Shown one piece after another: positions 1 to 8,753 of a stretch of 64,000 bases of DNA; positions within the stretch are counted from its first letter, which is position 1, and every line of letters begins with the position of its first letter. The DNA comes from Streptomyces sp. NBC_01485 (lineage in GTDB: Bacteria > Actinomycetota > Actinomycetes > Streptomycetales > Streptomycetaceae). The stretch spans positions 6,572,001 to 6,636,000 of the forward strand of contig NZ_CP109435.1 in assembly GCF_036227125.1 (NCBI RefSeq), written 5' to 3'. Under the pieces are notes generated by a model. The model was not told the origin of the DNA, ran no database searches, and saw only the letters and a program-made list of their open reading frames with translations. A program made the position numbers and the translations under genes.

Positions 1-623
1 CCGTCCTCCTGGAGACCGCCGACGACCGTCTCGTACGCCAGGACCGGCGTGCCGTTCGCCGCCCAGATCACCTTGCGCGGGGCCCGGTTGGTGTCCGCCT
101 TCTCGGCGCCGGCGGCCGTGGCGAGGCTCAGCGCCTGCTTCTCCGCCTTGGCCGCGCTGAAGGTCGGGGAGAGCGAGGCGACCTTGATGGTGGCCCGGCT
201 GGCCTTGGTGACGCCCTGGGTCGCGCCGGACTTGGTGGTGTCGACGACGAGGTCGCCGCCCAGCACCGGGAGGCCGCCGTAGGTGCGCTCGTAGCGGGTG
301 TGCAGGGTGCCGTCGGCGTCCTTGACGACGTCACGGACGACGAGCGCCTCCTTGGCGCCCAGGCCCAACTCCTTGGCGGTGGCCGCCTTGCCCGCGTCCG
401 CCGTGCGGATCAGTGCGGCGCGCTGGGCGGGGGTGAGCTTGACCGATTCTGCGCCCGGGCGGGCCTGCGACGCGCTCGTCGGGGCGGCCGTCGCGGCGCC
501 GGACTGCACGGCGGCGGCGATGAGCGCGGAGACACCGATGAGGGCGACGGCCGCGGCACGGCGGGTCGTGGTGTGGGAGGTGGTGTGGGGGGTGCGTCTG
601 AGAGAGGGACTGCTGCTCAACAC
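1..623 (-). CDS. M4-family (thermolysin-like) metallopeptidase propeptide, N-terminal part
   Basis: Secreted zinc metalloprotease precursor; only the signal peptide and pro-region are inside the window and the gene runs off the left edge. Reading the minus strand from a GTG at 623 (or the adjacent TTG at 620, which has better spacing to the GGAG just upstream) gives a basic N-terminus with twin arginines, a hydrophobic segment VALIGVSALIAAAV around residues 25-40, then the fungalysin/thermolysin propeptide signature (HTRYERTYGGLPVLGGDL near residue 110) and the start of a PepSY-like segment. The catalytic HEXXH lies outside the window. The family is normally exported and autoprocessed. The family call rests on the propeptide alone, so M36 is possible but less likely. 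Confidence 0.8.
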   Translation of the reverse strand, partial: MLSSSPSLRRTPHTTSHTTTRRAAAVALIGVSALIAAAVQSGAATAAPTSASQARPGAESVKLTPAQRAALIRTADAGKAATAKELGLGAKEALVVRDVVKDADGTLHTRYERTYGGLPVLGGDLVVDTTKSGATQGVTKASRATIKVASLSPTFSAAKAEKQALSLATAAGAEKADTNRAPRKVIWAANGTPVLAYETVVGGLQED

Positions 624-693
624 TGACTCCTTCTGCGCGGCCACGGGTCGCGTGGCCAGGGAGACCGGACGGCGGGTGAGCCGTCCGGGCACG

Positions 694-759
694 ACAAAGG
701 CGGTACGCAGAAACAAAGGCGGTACGTGGAGCGCGTACACGAAGCGTGTACGTGGAGCG
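694..759. promoter_or_regulatory. Repeat-rich control region between divergent protease and kinase
   Basis: The 387-base gap 624-1010 holds two direct repeats of ACAAAGGCGGTACG (694-707 and 713-726, period 19) and two of GTACGTGGAGCG (722-733 and 748-759, period 26). The palindrome GTACAC-N5-GTGTAC lies between the last two. This looks like an operator array for the protease gene reading left. No clear -35/-10 pair was identified, and nothing else is evident in the gap. Confidence 0.45.
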
Positions 760-1010
760 GGTGTGGCTGTGGGGTTGCTGTGAAGTAGCAGTGGGAAGAG
801 TGGCAGTGGATTGCGCTCCCTGTCAGGAGCGCGTCAGGAAGTTGGCCGGAAATGGTTCGTTGTCCGGGAGTTCATGTTCGATATGCGGATCAGTCGGGCG
901 TCCCAGCCTGCCTTCAGGCCACTTGAGGCCCCTGTCCGGTCCGGTTCCGTCCGGGATGATGTGGCCATGCGACGGTGGCCCGGGGGCGGGGCGGGACAGG
1001 GAGGTCGCGG

Positions 1011-2433
1011 GTGGACGCGTTCGAAGCGCTGGAGGCGGGGGACCCACGGCAGGTGGGGCGGTACCGGATCGTGGCGCGGCTGGGCGCGGGCGGGATGGGC
1101 CGGGTGTACCTGGGACGTTCGCCGGGCGGGCGGGCCGTCGCGGTGAAGGTGGTGCGTCCGGAACTGGCGGACGACGGTCATTTCCGGCGCCGGTTCGCCC
1201 GGGAGGTGGCCGCCGCCCGCCGCGTGAACGGGGTGTTCACGGCGGGCGTGGTCGACGCCGACCCCGACGCGTCGCCCGCGTGGCTGGCGACGGCGTACGT
1301 GCCCGGGGTCCCGCTGGGCGACGCGGTGCAGGCGCACGGGCCGTGGTCCGAGGGGCGGGTGCTGGCGCTCGGGGCGGGGCTGGCCGAGGCGTTGGAGGCG
1401 ATCCATGCGGCGGACGTGGTGCACCGCGACCTGAAACCGTCGAACATCCTGCTCGCGGCGGACGGTCCCCGGGTCATCGACTTCGGGATCTCGGTGGCCG
1501 GCGAGGCCAGCGCGCTGACCCGGACCGGCACGGTGGTGGGCACGCCGGGTTTCATGTCCCCCGAGCAGCTCACCGGCAAGCCGGTCGGGCCGGCCAGCGA
1601 CGTGTTCTCCCTGGGCGCGGTACTGGCGTTCACCGCCACCGGTGCCGGACCGTTCGGCACCGGCTCGGCGCACGCCCTCAGCTACCGCGTCGTCCACGAG
1701 CAGCCCGAGCTGCGCCAACTCCCGGACTTCCTAAGGCTCTTGGTGGCCGCGTGCCTCGCCAAGGAGCCCGGCCGGCGGCCCACCGTGGCCGCGCTGCTGG
1801 AGCGGTTGGGGCGGGCGGTGGAGGGCGAGCGGGAAGCGGAGGGCGGGCGGCAAGCGGAGGGCGGGCAGGTCGCCGCGTCTGCCGAACCCGCCGCCCGGGC
1901 CGGCTGGCTCCCGGACACCGTCGCCGCGACCGTGTACTCCCGCACCACGGCCCACCGGACCCTCGCCCCTCCCACTCCCCTCCCTCTCTTGCACCCCCTT
2001 CTCCGTCCGAGGGACCGGAGCTTCCGGAGCTTCCGGAGCTTCCGGAGCCGGATCCAGGGCTTCCGGAGGCGGAGGCGGAGAGGGATGCGGCGGCGGTCAG
2101 GTCCGGCCTGTCCCGCCGGACCGTGCTGCTGGGCCTCGGCGGTCTCGGCGTCACCGCCGCGGGGGTCGGGTTCGCCGAGTGGCGGATCTACCGCAAGCGG
2201 TCCTCCACCGGTCGAGGACCGGACGCCGAACCCGGCTCGCAGCGCTGGAAGTTCGACGTCGGCGGTGTCCTGTACGCGTCCCCGAGCGTGGCCGACGGGA
2301 CGGTGTACATCAGCGGCAGCCGCAGCCTGTGCGCGGTGGATACCGACACCGGTGAACAGCGCTGGCGGCGCTCCACCGTCGGTGCCGGCAGCTCGTCGCC
2401 CGTCGCGGCCGGCGACGCCGTCTACGGCCTCGG
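1011..2433 (+). pseudogene. Ser/Thr protein kinase with PQQ-propeller sensor, 5' part, frameshifted and interrupted
   Basis: Hanks-type kinase that would phosphorylate Ser/Thr, anchored by one membrane helix with an extracytoplasmic PQQ/beta-propeller sensor. The GTG at 1011 has GGGAGG six bases upstream. The kinase domain is complete: glycine loop LGAGGMGRVYLG, lysine in VAVKVV, HRDLKPSN, DFG, and SPEQ in place of APE. After about 1970 the original frame loses sense, while the frame one step over reads SEGPELPELPELPE, a transmembrane stretch VLLGLGGLGVTAAGVGF and PQQ repeats (ADGTVYISGSRSLCAVD). A one-base slip therefore sits in the C-rich linker at about 1965-2010. The propeller stops abruptly near 2433, where mobile-element sequence starts. 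The missing tail is probably the fragment at 13372-13515. A sequencing error could explain the frameshift but not the interruption. Confidence 0.8.
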
Positions 2434-2452
2434 TACTGGTGAGCTCGCGTAT

Positions 2453-2530
2453 TCAACTGTCGCCAGTTCCCCGAGGAACCCAGCCCGCTGGTGACCGTGT
2501 GTGATCTCCAGCGGCGTATCGACTCCGGGT
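2453..2530 (-). pseudogene. Tyrosine recombinase/integrase C-terminal tail fragment (copy A)
   Basis: On the minus strand this reads TRSRYAAGDHTRSPAGW and ends in a stop. It matches the tail of copy B at 9513-9753 (SRYAAGDHLRSPSGW) and the GTWSRYAAGD-type ending common in Streptomyces site-specific recombinases. Only about 25 codons survive. The nucleotide similarity to copy B spans roughly 2434-2530 versus 9495-9593 in the same orientation. It sits exactly at the break in the kinase gene. Confidence 0.6.
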
Positions 2531-2570
2531 GAGCTGCTGTTGGCTCTGAACGGTTTCTCTGGCTCCAGAG

Positions 2571-2623
2571 GAACGAGTCCGGTGGCCCCAGTGATCGCCA
2601 CCCGGGGCCAAAGGACTCGTTCC
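2571..2623. repeat. Inverted repeat beside the Tn3 insertion point
   Basis: GGAACGAGTCC (about 2570-2580) is mirrored by GGACTCGTTCC (2613-2623), with GGCCCC/GGGGCC complementarity inside. A related GACTCATTCG follows just beyond the transposon's right end (8626). This may be the end of an older element into which the transposon jumped; its function is unknown. Confidence 0.4.
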
Positions 2624-2631
2624 GCCGGGGC

Positions 2632-2636
2632 CAGAA
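2632..2636. repeat. 5-bp target-site duplication, left copy
   Basis: CAGAA immediately outside the left inverted repeat, repeated at 8621-8625 immediately outside the right one. A 5-bp duplication is the hallmark of Tn3-family transposition. Confidence 0.85.
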
Positions 2637-2671
2637 GAGGTGGGACCGGAATACGAGCGAAACGTGCCACG
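2637..2671 (+). repeat. Tn3 left terminal inverted repeat
   Basis: 35 bp starting GAGGTGGGACCGG and ending AAACGTGCCACG. It is identical to the right repeat apart from two bases (GGGG and GGCC on the right). The outer boundary was fixed from the CAGAA duplication. Confidence 0.9.
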
Positions 2672-2749
2672 CAGCAGCGGCCAGGTAGGTCACAGTAAGA
2701 CGGACACTGTGCTGAGGAGCCGATTTCCGGTCGTGGCATGATCGGCGCC

Positions 2750-3145
2750 ATGGAGCACTTCATACGTCCCAACGGTTCACCGCCCGTCAACGGTTACAGC
2801 CACGCGGTCGCCTTTACTGGTGCGATGGTCGCCGTCTCGGGGCAGGTTCCGGTGGACGGCGACGGCAATCTGGTCGGTAAAGAGGACACTGAGGCCCAGG
2901 TTCGGCAGGTCTACGCGAATCTGACCACCGCGCTGGAGGCAGCGGGCTCCGGCCTGGAGCACGTAGTCAAACTGACGGTCTACCTGACCGATCTGGACGA
3001 TCTGGGCGCGTTCCGGAAAGTGCGAGACGAATACCAGGACGCAAAACGCCCGCCCGCCTGCTCCTTGGTGAGGGTCGCTGGCCTGGTTCACCCAGACTTC
3101 CGGGTCGAGGTCGACGCATGGGCCGTGGCCCCGAGCACTGCGTAA
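2750..3145 (+). CDS. RidA/YjgF/UK114-family protein
   Basis: Small soluble enzyme family that hydrolyses reactive enamines/imines (2-aminoacrylate) made by PLP enzymes. The 131-residue product has the family's fold-defining segments AVAFTGAMVAVSGQVPVDG, a central VVKLTVYLTDLDD and a C-terminal PPACSLVRVAGL with the arginine that usually binds the substrate carboxylate. I chose the second ATG (2750) because MEHFIRPNG matches normal RidA N-termini; an in-frame ATG at 2738 is possible. It is the first passenger inside the left end of the transposon, an unusual cargo, and reads toward the resolvase across the res site. Confidence 0.85.
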   Translation: MEHFIRPNGSPPVNGYSHAVAFTGAMVAVSGQVPVDGDGNLVGKEDTEAQVRQVYANLTTALEAAGSGLEHVVKLTVYLTDLDDLGAFRKVRDEYQDAKRPPACSLVRVAGLVHPDFRVEVDAWAVAPSTA

Positions 3146-3264
3146 TGCTGAAGCAGCCCTGGCGGACCTCAGGAACGTCGCAAGCTCACAGATGAGTCGT
3201 CTCCGTGACCGGCGCAACGACGGAAGGCGTCCCCCCGTTCCTACCGACGGGCCAGGACATCAGC

Positions 3265-3376
3265 GTTTCATAGGTGTTCACCTGTGAAACACCGTCACCC
3301 GGCGGACGTGTCCAGGGCGAACCATGTTTCATGAGTTGTTGCAAACGGCTCGACAGTTTGAAACCACTCATGAAAC
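3265..3376. promoter_or_regulatory. res site of the Tn3 transposon
   Basis: Upstream of the resolvase lies a near-perfect palindrome (3265-3290): GTTTCATAGGTG, TT, CACCTGTGAAAC. Then GTTTCATGAGT (3326-3336) and its mirror ACTCATGAAAC (3366-3376) follow. Three related dyads before the resolvase gene match the I/II/III subsite arrangement of Tn3-type res sites. The crossover site is inferred to be the first palindrome. Confidence 0.7.
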
Positions 3377-4257
3377 AGTCGGGGCTCGTGAGCGACGACT
3401 TCAAGCGCGTGGAATCGCACGACTGTCCGATGTCCACCTGCGCCGCCCCCGCAGGCTCGCCGTGCCGCACCGGCAAGGGCAAGGTGGCGATCCAGTACCA
3501 CACAGCCCGCTTACGCCTCGTGCCCCAACTCGCCAAGGCCCTCAACGTGCCGACCCCTGCGGTGCGCAAGCCCGGCTCCTTCTGGGCCGAGCTGCCCCGG
3601 CCGAGGCGCGCCGATGCCGAACCCGTCGGGCATGCCCGTCTGGGGTACGCCCGTGCGTCCACCGCCCGGCAGTCCCTCGACTCCCAGCTCGACTCGCTCG
3701 CCGAAGCCGGGGTTACCCGGATCTTCTCCGAGAAGATCTCCACCCGCGCCATCCAGCGCCCCGAACTGGACAAGGCCGTCGCCCTCGCCAGCGAACTGCG
3801 CGCCTCCGGGGTTCGCGTCACGCTCGTCGTGCACGAGCACAAGCGGCTCGGCCGCGGCATCGAACTGGCGGCCCTGGCTGAGGAACTGAAGGCGGGCGAC
3901 GTCGGCCTGGAGTTCCTCACCGGTGAACTCCAGGGCTCGCACGACCCCTCCGGCATCGTGTTCACCGTGCTGGCCGCCCTGTCCGGCATGGAACGCGAGT
4001 ACATCCGCGACCGAACTCTGGAAGGCCACGAATCCGCCCGCAAGCGCGGCAAGACCATCGGCGGAGCGGGCGTCACCGACGACCACATGCTTTCCATGGC
4101 CCTTCACCTGCGCGAGCAGGAGATGAGCCTGCGCGACATCGCCTCCCGGCTCGTCATCACCACCGGCAAGAAGAAGGGACAGCACCCCTCGCCCGCGACC
4201 GTCATGCGCATGTTGCGCGAGCACGACGAACAGACCACCGCGCCGTTGGCGTCGTAG
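3370..4257 (+). CDS. tnpR: Serine recombinase (Tn3-type resolvase) with N-terminal zinc-finger-like domain
   Basis: Resolves transposition cointegrates at res. The N-terminus (about residues 15-50) carries a Cys-rich motif CPMSTCAAPAGSPC followed by HTAR, a DNA-binding type frequent in actinobacterial recombinases. The catalytic resolvase domain starts at LGYARASTARQSLDSQLDSL, the serine nucleophile being in YARAST, and includes EHKRLGRG and GMEREYIRDRTLEG. The C-terminus has a helix-turn-helix-like SLRDIASRLVI. ATG 3370 was chosen because the open frame upstream (from 3274) overlaps the res palindromes; 3430 is an alternative. It contains one TTA codon (3511-3513). The APH-like gene follows 46 bp downstream. 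Confidence 0.85.
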   Translation: MKQSGLVSDDFKRVESHDCPMSTCAAPAGSPCRTGKGKVAIQYHTARLRLVPQLAKALNVPTPAVRKPGSFWAELPRPRRADAEPVGHARLGYARASTARQSLDSQLDSLAEAGVTRIFSEKISTRAIQRPELDKAVALASELRASGVRVTLVVHEHKRLGRGIELAALAEELKAGDVGLEFLTGELQGSHDPSGIVFTVLAALSGMEREYIRDRTLEGHESARKRGKTIGGAGVTDDHMLSMALHLREQEMSLRDIASRLVITTGKKKGQHPSPATVMRMLREHDEQTTAPLAS

Positions 4258-4303
4258 GTAATTGGCTGCCCTCCGCCTCCGGCGAGGGGGCAAGATCGTC
4301 CCC

Positions 4304-5302
4304 ATGACCGCTGAACGAAAATTCGCCGATGCCGAAACCCTGACCCCGGTGATGCGGGAGGTCTTCGGCACCGACCGCCGCATCGCCGCCGTCGACCGCC
4401 TGCTCAACGGCACCAAGAAGGGCGTCTACCGTGTCACGCTGGACGACGCCACGAGCACGATCGTCTATGTCTGGAACGCTGACGAGGACTACTGGGACGG
4501 GCTGCTTCCGGACGGTCACGACGACCCGTCGAACCCGTTCGCCCACGCCTCCGGCATCGAGTTCTTCGAGGGTGCCACCCGTCGGCTGGAAGCGGTAGGA
4601 GCTCGTTCACCGCGGCTGTTGCTCGCCGACCGCAGCAGGAATCTGTACCCGGCCGACATCGCCGTCGCGGAGGACGTCCGCGGCGGAACGCTGGAGGCGC
4701 TGCTGGAACACGATCCGGACGCCGGCCGGCGAACGCTCGCGCAGCTCTCAGACATGCTGCGGCGCATGCACGCCTACCGCGCGCCGGCGTTCGGGCGGGT
4801 GGCGTGGATCGATGGTGGGGGTGCGCCGCCGGACATGACCTGCGAGCAGGCCTACCTGGAGCGCACGCTGGTGAACATTGCCACCGCCGTGCCCCGTGAC
4901 GTCCGCGCGGCCGAAGGCGAGGCGATGCTGGAGGAGAAGCTCCGTACCCTGCACGCCGCACTCGAACCGCGCGCAGAACTGGGCGTGGTCCACGGCGAGC
5001 TCTGCGCGGAACACACCCTCGTCGGGCCGGACGGGGAGCCTGTCATCATCGACATCGAGGGCCTGATGTACACCGATATCGAAGTGGACCACTGCTGGAT
5101 GCGGATGCGCTTCGGCCCGCACTACGAGGCACTCCGCAACCCAGACCTCGACCCGCGGCGCGTCAAGTACTACCAGTACGTCATGCACCTGGACTTGGTC
5201 GGCGGCCCGCTTCGCATCGCCGAGGGCGACTTCCCGAACCGGAAGTGGATGCTCGACGTCGCAGACTTCCATCTACAGAAGGCGCTCGCCTACGAGGCAT
5301 GA
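4304..5302 (+). CDS. APH-like phosphotransferase (transposon passenger)
   Basis: Member of the aminoglycoside-phosphotransferase/choline-kinase fold that would transfer phosphate from ATP to a small hydroxylated substrate. The 332-residue protein has the catalytic-loop signature VVHGELCAEHTLV (about residue 228), where classical APHs have HGD....N, and a metal-binding IIDIEG segment (about 250). The Asp-to-Glu and Asn-to-His substitutions point to a divergent subfamily whose substrate cannot be read from sequence. ATG 4304 begins 46 bases after the resolvase stop. It is cargo of the Tn3 element, so a resistance function is plausible but unproven. Confidence 0.75.
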   Translation: MTAERKFADAETLTPVMREVFGTDRRIAAVDRLLNGTKKGVYRVTLDDATSTIVYVWNADEDYWDGLLPDGHDDPSNPFAHASGIEFFEGATRRLEAVGARSPRLLLADRSRNLYPADIAVAEDVRGGTLEALLEHDPDAGRRTLAQLSDMLRRMHAYRAPAFGRVAWIDGGGAPPDMTCEQAYLERTLVNIATAVPRDVRAAEGEAMLEEKLRTLHAALEPRAELGVVHGELCAEHTLVGPDGEPVIIDIEGLMYTDIEVDHCWMRMRFGPHYEALRNPDLDPRRVKYYQYVMHLDLVGGPLRIAEGDFPNRKWMLDVADFHLQKALAYEA

Positions 5303-5333
5303 GCCGGCCGTAGGTCTTCGGCCGATCGCGGCT

Positions 5334-8300
5334 TCACACCGGCGCGGTGGGAAACAGCGCTCCGGGGGCCAGGTCCAACCTGGTGGCGATGACGTCCTTG
5401 GGCGGGGTGAGGTCCAAGTGCCAGTCGCCGAAGCGGCGTATCGTGCGCGTGATCAGCGGGCTGACGGTGGCCAGGTCGTCGGGGTCCACGACGTGGCCCT
5501 CGGCGGCGAGGGCGTTGGCGGCATCGGTAATGTCCAGCGCGGTGGAGTAGATCGCGCAGTTGGCGATCAGTTCGTTGAATTTGATGACTCGCTCCTGGTA
5601 GTCCGGGTCGTTGTGGCCGATCAGCCGTCCGCCGATCATCAGATGCGCAGCGAAGCCGTGGAACGCCTCCGTGCGGTTGGTGATCGCGGTGATCTGGTCA
5701 CGCAGCTCGGGCTCGGACAGGTATCGAAGGAGCGTCACGGTCCTGACGACCCTGCCCAATTCGCGCAGCGCCTTGTAGATCCGGTTGCGCTTCGAGTGGT
5801 TGCCCAGGCGGCGCAGCAGCGTCACCGAGGACAGCTGGCCCTCCCGGATCGAGATCCCGGTGCGCAGCAGATCCTTCCAGTGGCGTTCGATGAGGGCCCA
5901 GTCGATGACGTTGTCGTCGAACAGGGAGTCGATGTGTTTGTACCGCACCTTGGCGTCCGGCCGGTAGACGTTCAGGTCGTGCCAGTTGCGTATGCGGGGA
6001 AGGAGGTCGAATCCGAGGAGCGCGGCCAGGCCGAAGACCGGCAGCGAAGCCCCTTGCGTGTCGGCGTGGATGGTGTCGGGCTGGATGCCGGAGACGTTGG
6101 ACAGCAGCGAGTCCAGCAAGTACACCGCCTCCCACACCCCGCACGGGATGAAGTGGGAGAACAGCGCGATGTAGTTGTCGGACACCAGCCGGAACGCCAG
6201 AGCCCCGAACCCGCCGTATCTGACGTGGGATTCGGCCCTCAGGCTGTCTTCCCAGGTGTCGATCTGCGAGCCGTCGGTGGCTGCGGTCGACCCGTCGCCC
6301 CACATCGCGGCGACATCCAGCTTCGCGAAGGCGTTGACCACGTCCGCCGACGCTTTGTAGATCTTGTCTGGGGTGGCGTGCTTGTTCCCGGCCGTGTAGA
6401 TCTCATGGGCGCTGACCCCGCGCATGTGCCGGGCGACCTCGGTCGGCCCGAGGTTCCCTCCGTAGGCGAACGCAGTCACCACGTACCGGCCCAAGGTGTC
6501 GCGGATCTTCGGATCGGAACCGGAGGCCGGGCCGAAATGCCGCGGCCAGCCCGTCAGGTGGGCAGTGCGGGCCAGGATGTCCAGCAGCGCGCGGTCGGGC
6601 AGCCTGTCCAGCACTGCGGCCTCCAGCGCGATCGCCGCCGGCCGCCGCTCGGCGCCCTTGCGCCGCGCCAGCACCGGCCGTCCGCCCTCCAGGCGCAGGT
6701 CGGTGTTGACGGGGTAGCCGGCATCGACCTCCGTGGCCGTCTTCGTCAGCAGCGCCCGGTAGTGCGCCGTCAGCGCCTTCGCGTCGGTCGGAATACCGGC
6801 CTGGGTGCAGAACTCTGCGACCTTGTCCTCGCACTCCTCCCAGCTCATCAACTGGGCGTGCAGGTTGGCGTAGGAGTCCGAGCCGACCACTGCGATGTCC
6901 CCGGACCGCAGTTCGGCGGCCAGATGGGAGAACACGCACACCTCCAGGTGTCGGCGGGCCAGCATCCCCGGACGCCGCCGGTCACGCAGCGTGCGCCTCC
7001 ACAAGAGCCCTGCGAAGGCGTCGACGTCGACCGTCAGGCCCACGTCCTTGCCATCGCGCTTGACGGTGACGCTCTCCTCGATCCACTCCGCGCGTCGGTC
7101 CAGATCCCGGTTGGCCTTGACGAACTCCAGCGCGTCCAGCACCGACCGTTCCGCGGACGTCGCCTCCAGCTCGATCGCGGCCACCAGCGTGAACAGCACC
7201 GCCCGGTGCGACTTGTAGTACTGCTCGCACAGCGGCAGGTAGTTGTTGCCGTGGTGCGCGGCCACCGCCTCGTGCGACGCGCTCAGCGCCGCGATGCCTC
7301 CGCCGGCCGTCAGCGCCGCCAAGACCATCTCCCCAGTCCGCGCCGCTGCGGACCTCCCGTCTTCGGCTGCGGGTTCTGCGGGTTCAACCGCGCCGTCGAC
7401 GGTGCCGCTGCCGGTCGCATCGATCGTCGCGGTGCCGGTGTCCTTCTCGGCGTCGGGCTCGTTCGCCGTGTCGGCCGGTTCGGCAGCCTCGCGCACCGCG
7501 GCCAGAACATCGCCAAACACCTCCAGCAGCCGCTCGGACTCAGCGCGGTGCTCCTCACGCAGCGCCTCCAGCCGGGCCCGGCCCTTCTTGTGGATGACTG
7601 CCATACGCTTGCAGAACATCTCGGTCACCTCGTCCCGAGCCGAGGTGCGCAGCACGTGGATGAAGCTGGCCAGCAGCGCGAACCGCTTCTCATCGCCGAT
7701 CTTGACGAAGTCCGCGACGTCGGTGACCCGCGCCTCGCCAGCGAAGTGCGAGATCTTGCCCGGCAGGACCCCTTGCAACCATGCGCCGGTCGGCCCGAGC
7801 GCGTCCAGGTCGGCAAGATGCGCCAGGCGGACCTTGAACTTGCCGATCGTCGCGGCCTTCGCCGGGTCCTTCAGCCGGTCGAACCGGCTGCGCCGACTGG
7901 ACGGGTCCACCACCAGCAGCTCGGCCAGCCTCGCGCGCTGCCCCGGAGTGATCCGGCCGGCGACAGTGGCGAACACGTCCCGGTTCACCTCGGCGCGGAT
8001 CTTGGCCACCATCCGGTCCAGCGTGGTGTATCCGGGCAGCTCCCGACCGGATTCCAGCAACTCCTCCAACGCTACGTTGATCAGGTCAGCCGGGTTGTCC
8101 TTCGTGACCGCTGCCGCTCGGATCGCCGTATCGGCGATGCCGCGCACATCCGCCGCGTCGTACTTCACCCCCAGGCGCTCGCGCACGTAGTCGCGATACC
8201 GCGCAGCCGACCGCACCGCTTCCACCTCGACTGCCACACTGTCCGGCAGTCCCAGCGCGGTGCGCATGTGACCGGCCACCGCGTCGGGAACCTCGTCCAG

Positions 8301-8492
8301 GCCAGGGAAATAGCGCATCCGCTGAAAGCACTTCAGCCATATCACCAGCACGAGGAAGGTCTGGTCAGCGGTCGTCTTCCCTCGCGCCCAGCCGACCTCG
8401 TCCACCGTGGGTGTGAACGACTCGACCAGCTCCCGCGCCGTAACGGTTCCGCGGAACCTCGGGTAGGCGGTGCGGTCGATCGATGCCAACAC
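5334..8492 (-). CDS. tnpA: Tn3-family transposase TnpA
   Basis: DDE transposase that nicks the terminal repeats and drives replicative transposition. At 1052 residues it is slightly longer than the usual 1000; the excess is a low-complexity Glu/Ala/Thr-rich stretch around residues 335-395. Core motifs are present: MWGDGSTAATDGSQ (first Asp), HADTQGASLPVFGLAALLG (second Asp) and NRTEAFHGFAAHL (Glu). GTG 8492 is preceded by CGAGGTGT and lies 94 bases inside the right inverted repeat. It is convergent with the APH-like gene, leaving 31 bp between stops. No frameshift was seen, so it is probably functional. Confidence 0.93.
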   Translation of the reverse strand: MLASIDRTAYPRFRGTVTARELVESFTPTVDEVGWARGKTTADQTFLVLVIWLKCFQRMRYFPGLDEVPDAVAGHMRTALGLPDSVAVEVEAVRSAARYRDYVRERLGVKYDAADVRGIADTAIRAAAVTKDNPADLINVALEELLESGRELPGYTTLDRMVAKIRAEVNRDVFATVAGRITPGQRARLAELLVVDPSSRRSRFDRLKDPAKAATIGKFKVRLAHLADLDALGPTGAWLQGVLPGKISHFAGEARVTDVADFVKIGDEKRFALLASFIHVLRTSARDEVTEMFCKRMAVIHKKGRARLEALREEHRAESERLLEVFGDVLAAVREAAEPADTANEPDAEKDTGTATIDATGSGTVDGAVEPAEPAAEDGRSAAARTGEMVLAALTAGGGIAALSASHEAVAAHHGNNYLPLCEQYYKSHRAVLFTLVAAIELEATSAERSVLDALEFVKANRDLDRRAEWIEESVTVKRDGKDVGLTVDVDAFAGLLWRRTLRDRRRPGMLARRHLEVCVFSHLAAELRSGDIAVVGSDSYANLHAQLMSWEECEDKVAEFCTQAGIPTDAKALTAHYRALLTKTATEVDAGYPVNTDLRLEGGRPVLARRKGAERRPAAIALEAAVLDRLPDRALLDILARTAHLTGWPRHFGPASGSDPKIRDTLGRYVVTAFAYGGNLGPTEVARHMRGVSAHEIYTAGNKHATPDKIYKASADVVNAFAKLDVAAMWGDGSTAATDGSQIDTWEDSLRAESHVRYGGFGALAFRLVSDNYIALFSHFIPCGVWEAVYLLDSLLSNVSGIQPDTIHADTQGASLPVFGLAALLGFDLLPRIRNWHDLNVYRPDAKVRYKHIDSLFDDNVIDWALIERHWKDLLRTGISIREGQLSSVTLLRRLGNHSKRNRIYKALRELGRVVRTVTLLRYLSEPELRDQITAITNRTEAFHGFAAHLMIGGRLIGHNDPDYQERVIKFNELIANCAIYSTALDITDAANALAAEGHVVDPDDLATVSPLITRTIRRFGDWHLDLTPPKDVIATRLDLAPGALFPTAPV

Positions 8493-8585
8493 ACACCTCG
8501 AAGATCACGGGGGCCAGGATGACGGAATCCTAACGATCCCTATCAAGGCAACCCTCGCTGGCCTCTACCAGCGGTGAAACAAGGA

Positions 8586-8620
8586 CGTGGCACGTTTCGC
8601 TCGTATTCCGGCCCCACCCC
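8586..8620 (-). repeat. Tn3 right terminal inverted repeat
   Basis: 35 bp, inverted copy of 2637-2671 with two differences. Its outer end reads GGGG toward the element. Confidence 0.9.
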
Positions 8621-8625
8621 CAGAA
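8621..8625. repeat. 5-bp target-site duplication, right copy
   Basis: CAGAA, identical to 2632-2636, directly abutting the right inverted repeat. Confidence 0.85.
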
Positions 8626-8753
8626 GACTCATTCGAAGCCAGCTTGTGCTGGCCCGGGGCCGGTGGCGTTCAGTGGCGCTCGGCGAGGGCCTGCAGCCGG
8701 GATCCTCCGGCGCCGCTGGGGCCGGTGGGGCCTCGACCCCGGGCAGCCGTGAT

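Larger units (their letters stand above)
2637..8620. mobile_element. Complete Tn3-family transposon with RidA and APH-like passengers
   Basis: A 5,984-bp element bounded by 35-bp inverted repeats that differ at two positions, the right one starting with the family-typical GGGG. It is flanked by the direct repeat CAGAA. Order: ridA (+), res site, serine resolvase (+), APH-like kinase (+), transposase (-, convergent). All parts needed for replicative transposition and cointegrate resolution look intact, so it is probably a recent insertion. It landed in sequence already occupied by older mobile-element debris. Confidence 0.9.

Noticed and set aside
3274..3369. Longer resolvase N-terminus starting at 3274
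   Set aside because: That segment overlaps the res palindromes, and its translation is not conserved-looking; a start after the res site is more sensible.
5418..8522. A 1034-codon open frame on the plus strand opposite the transposase
   Set aside because: It is antisense to a clearly recognisable TnpA, has no ribosome site and shows Arg/Val/Gln-rich composition typical of GC-driven shadow frames.
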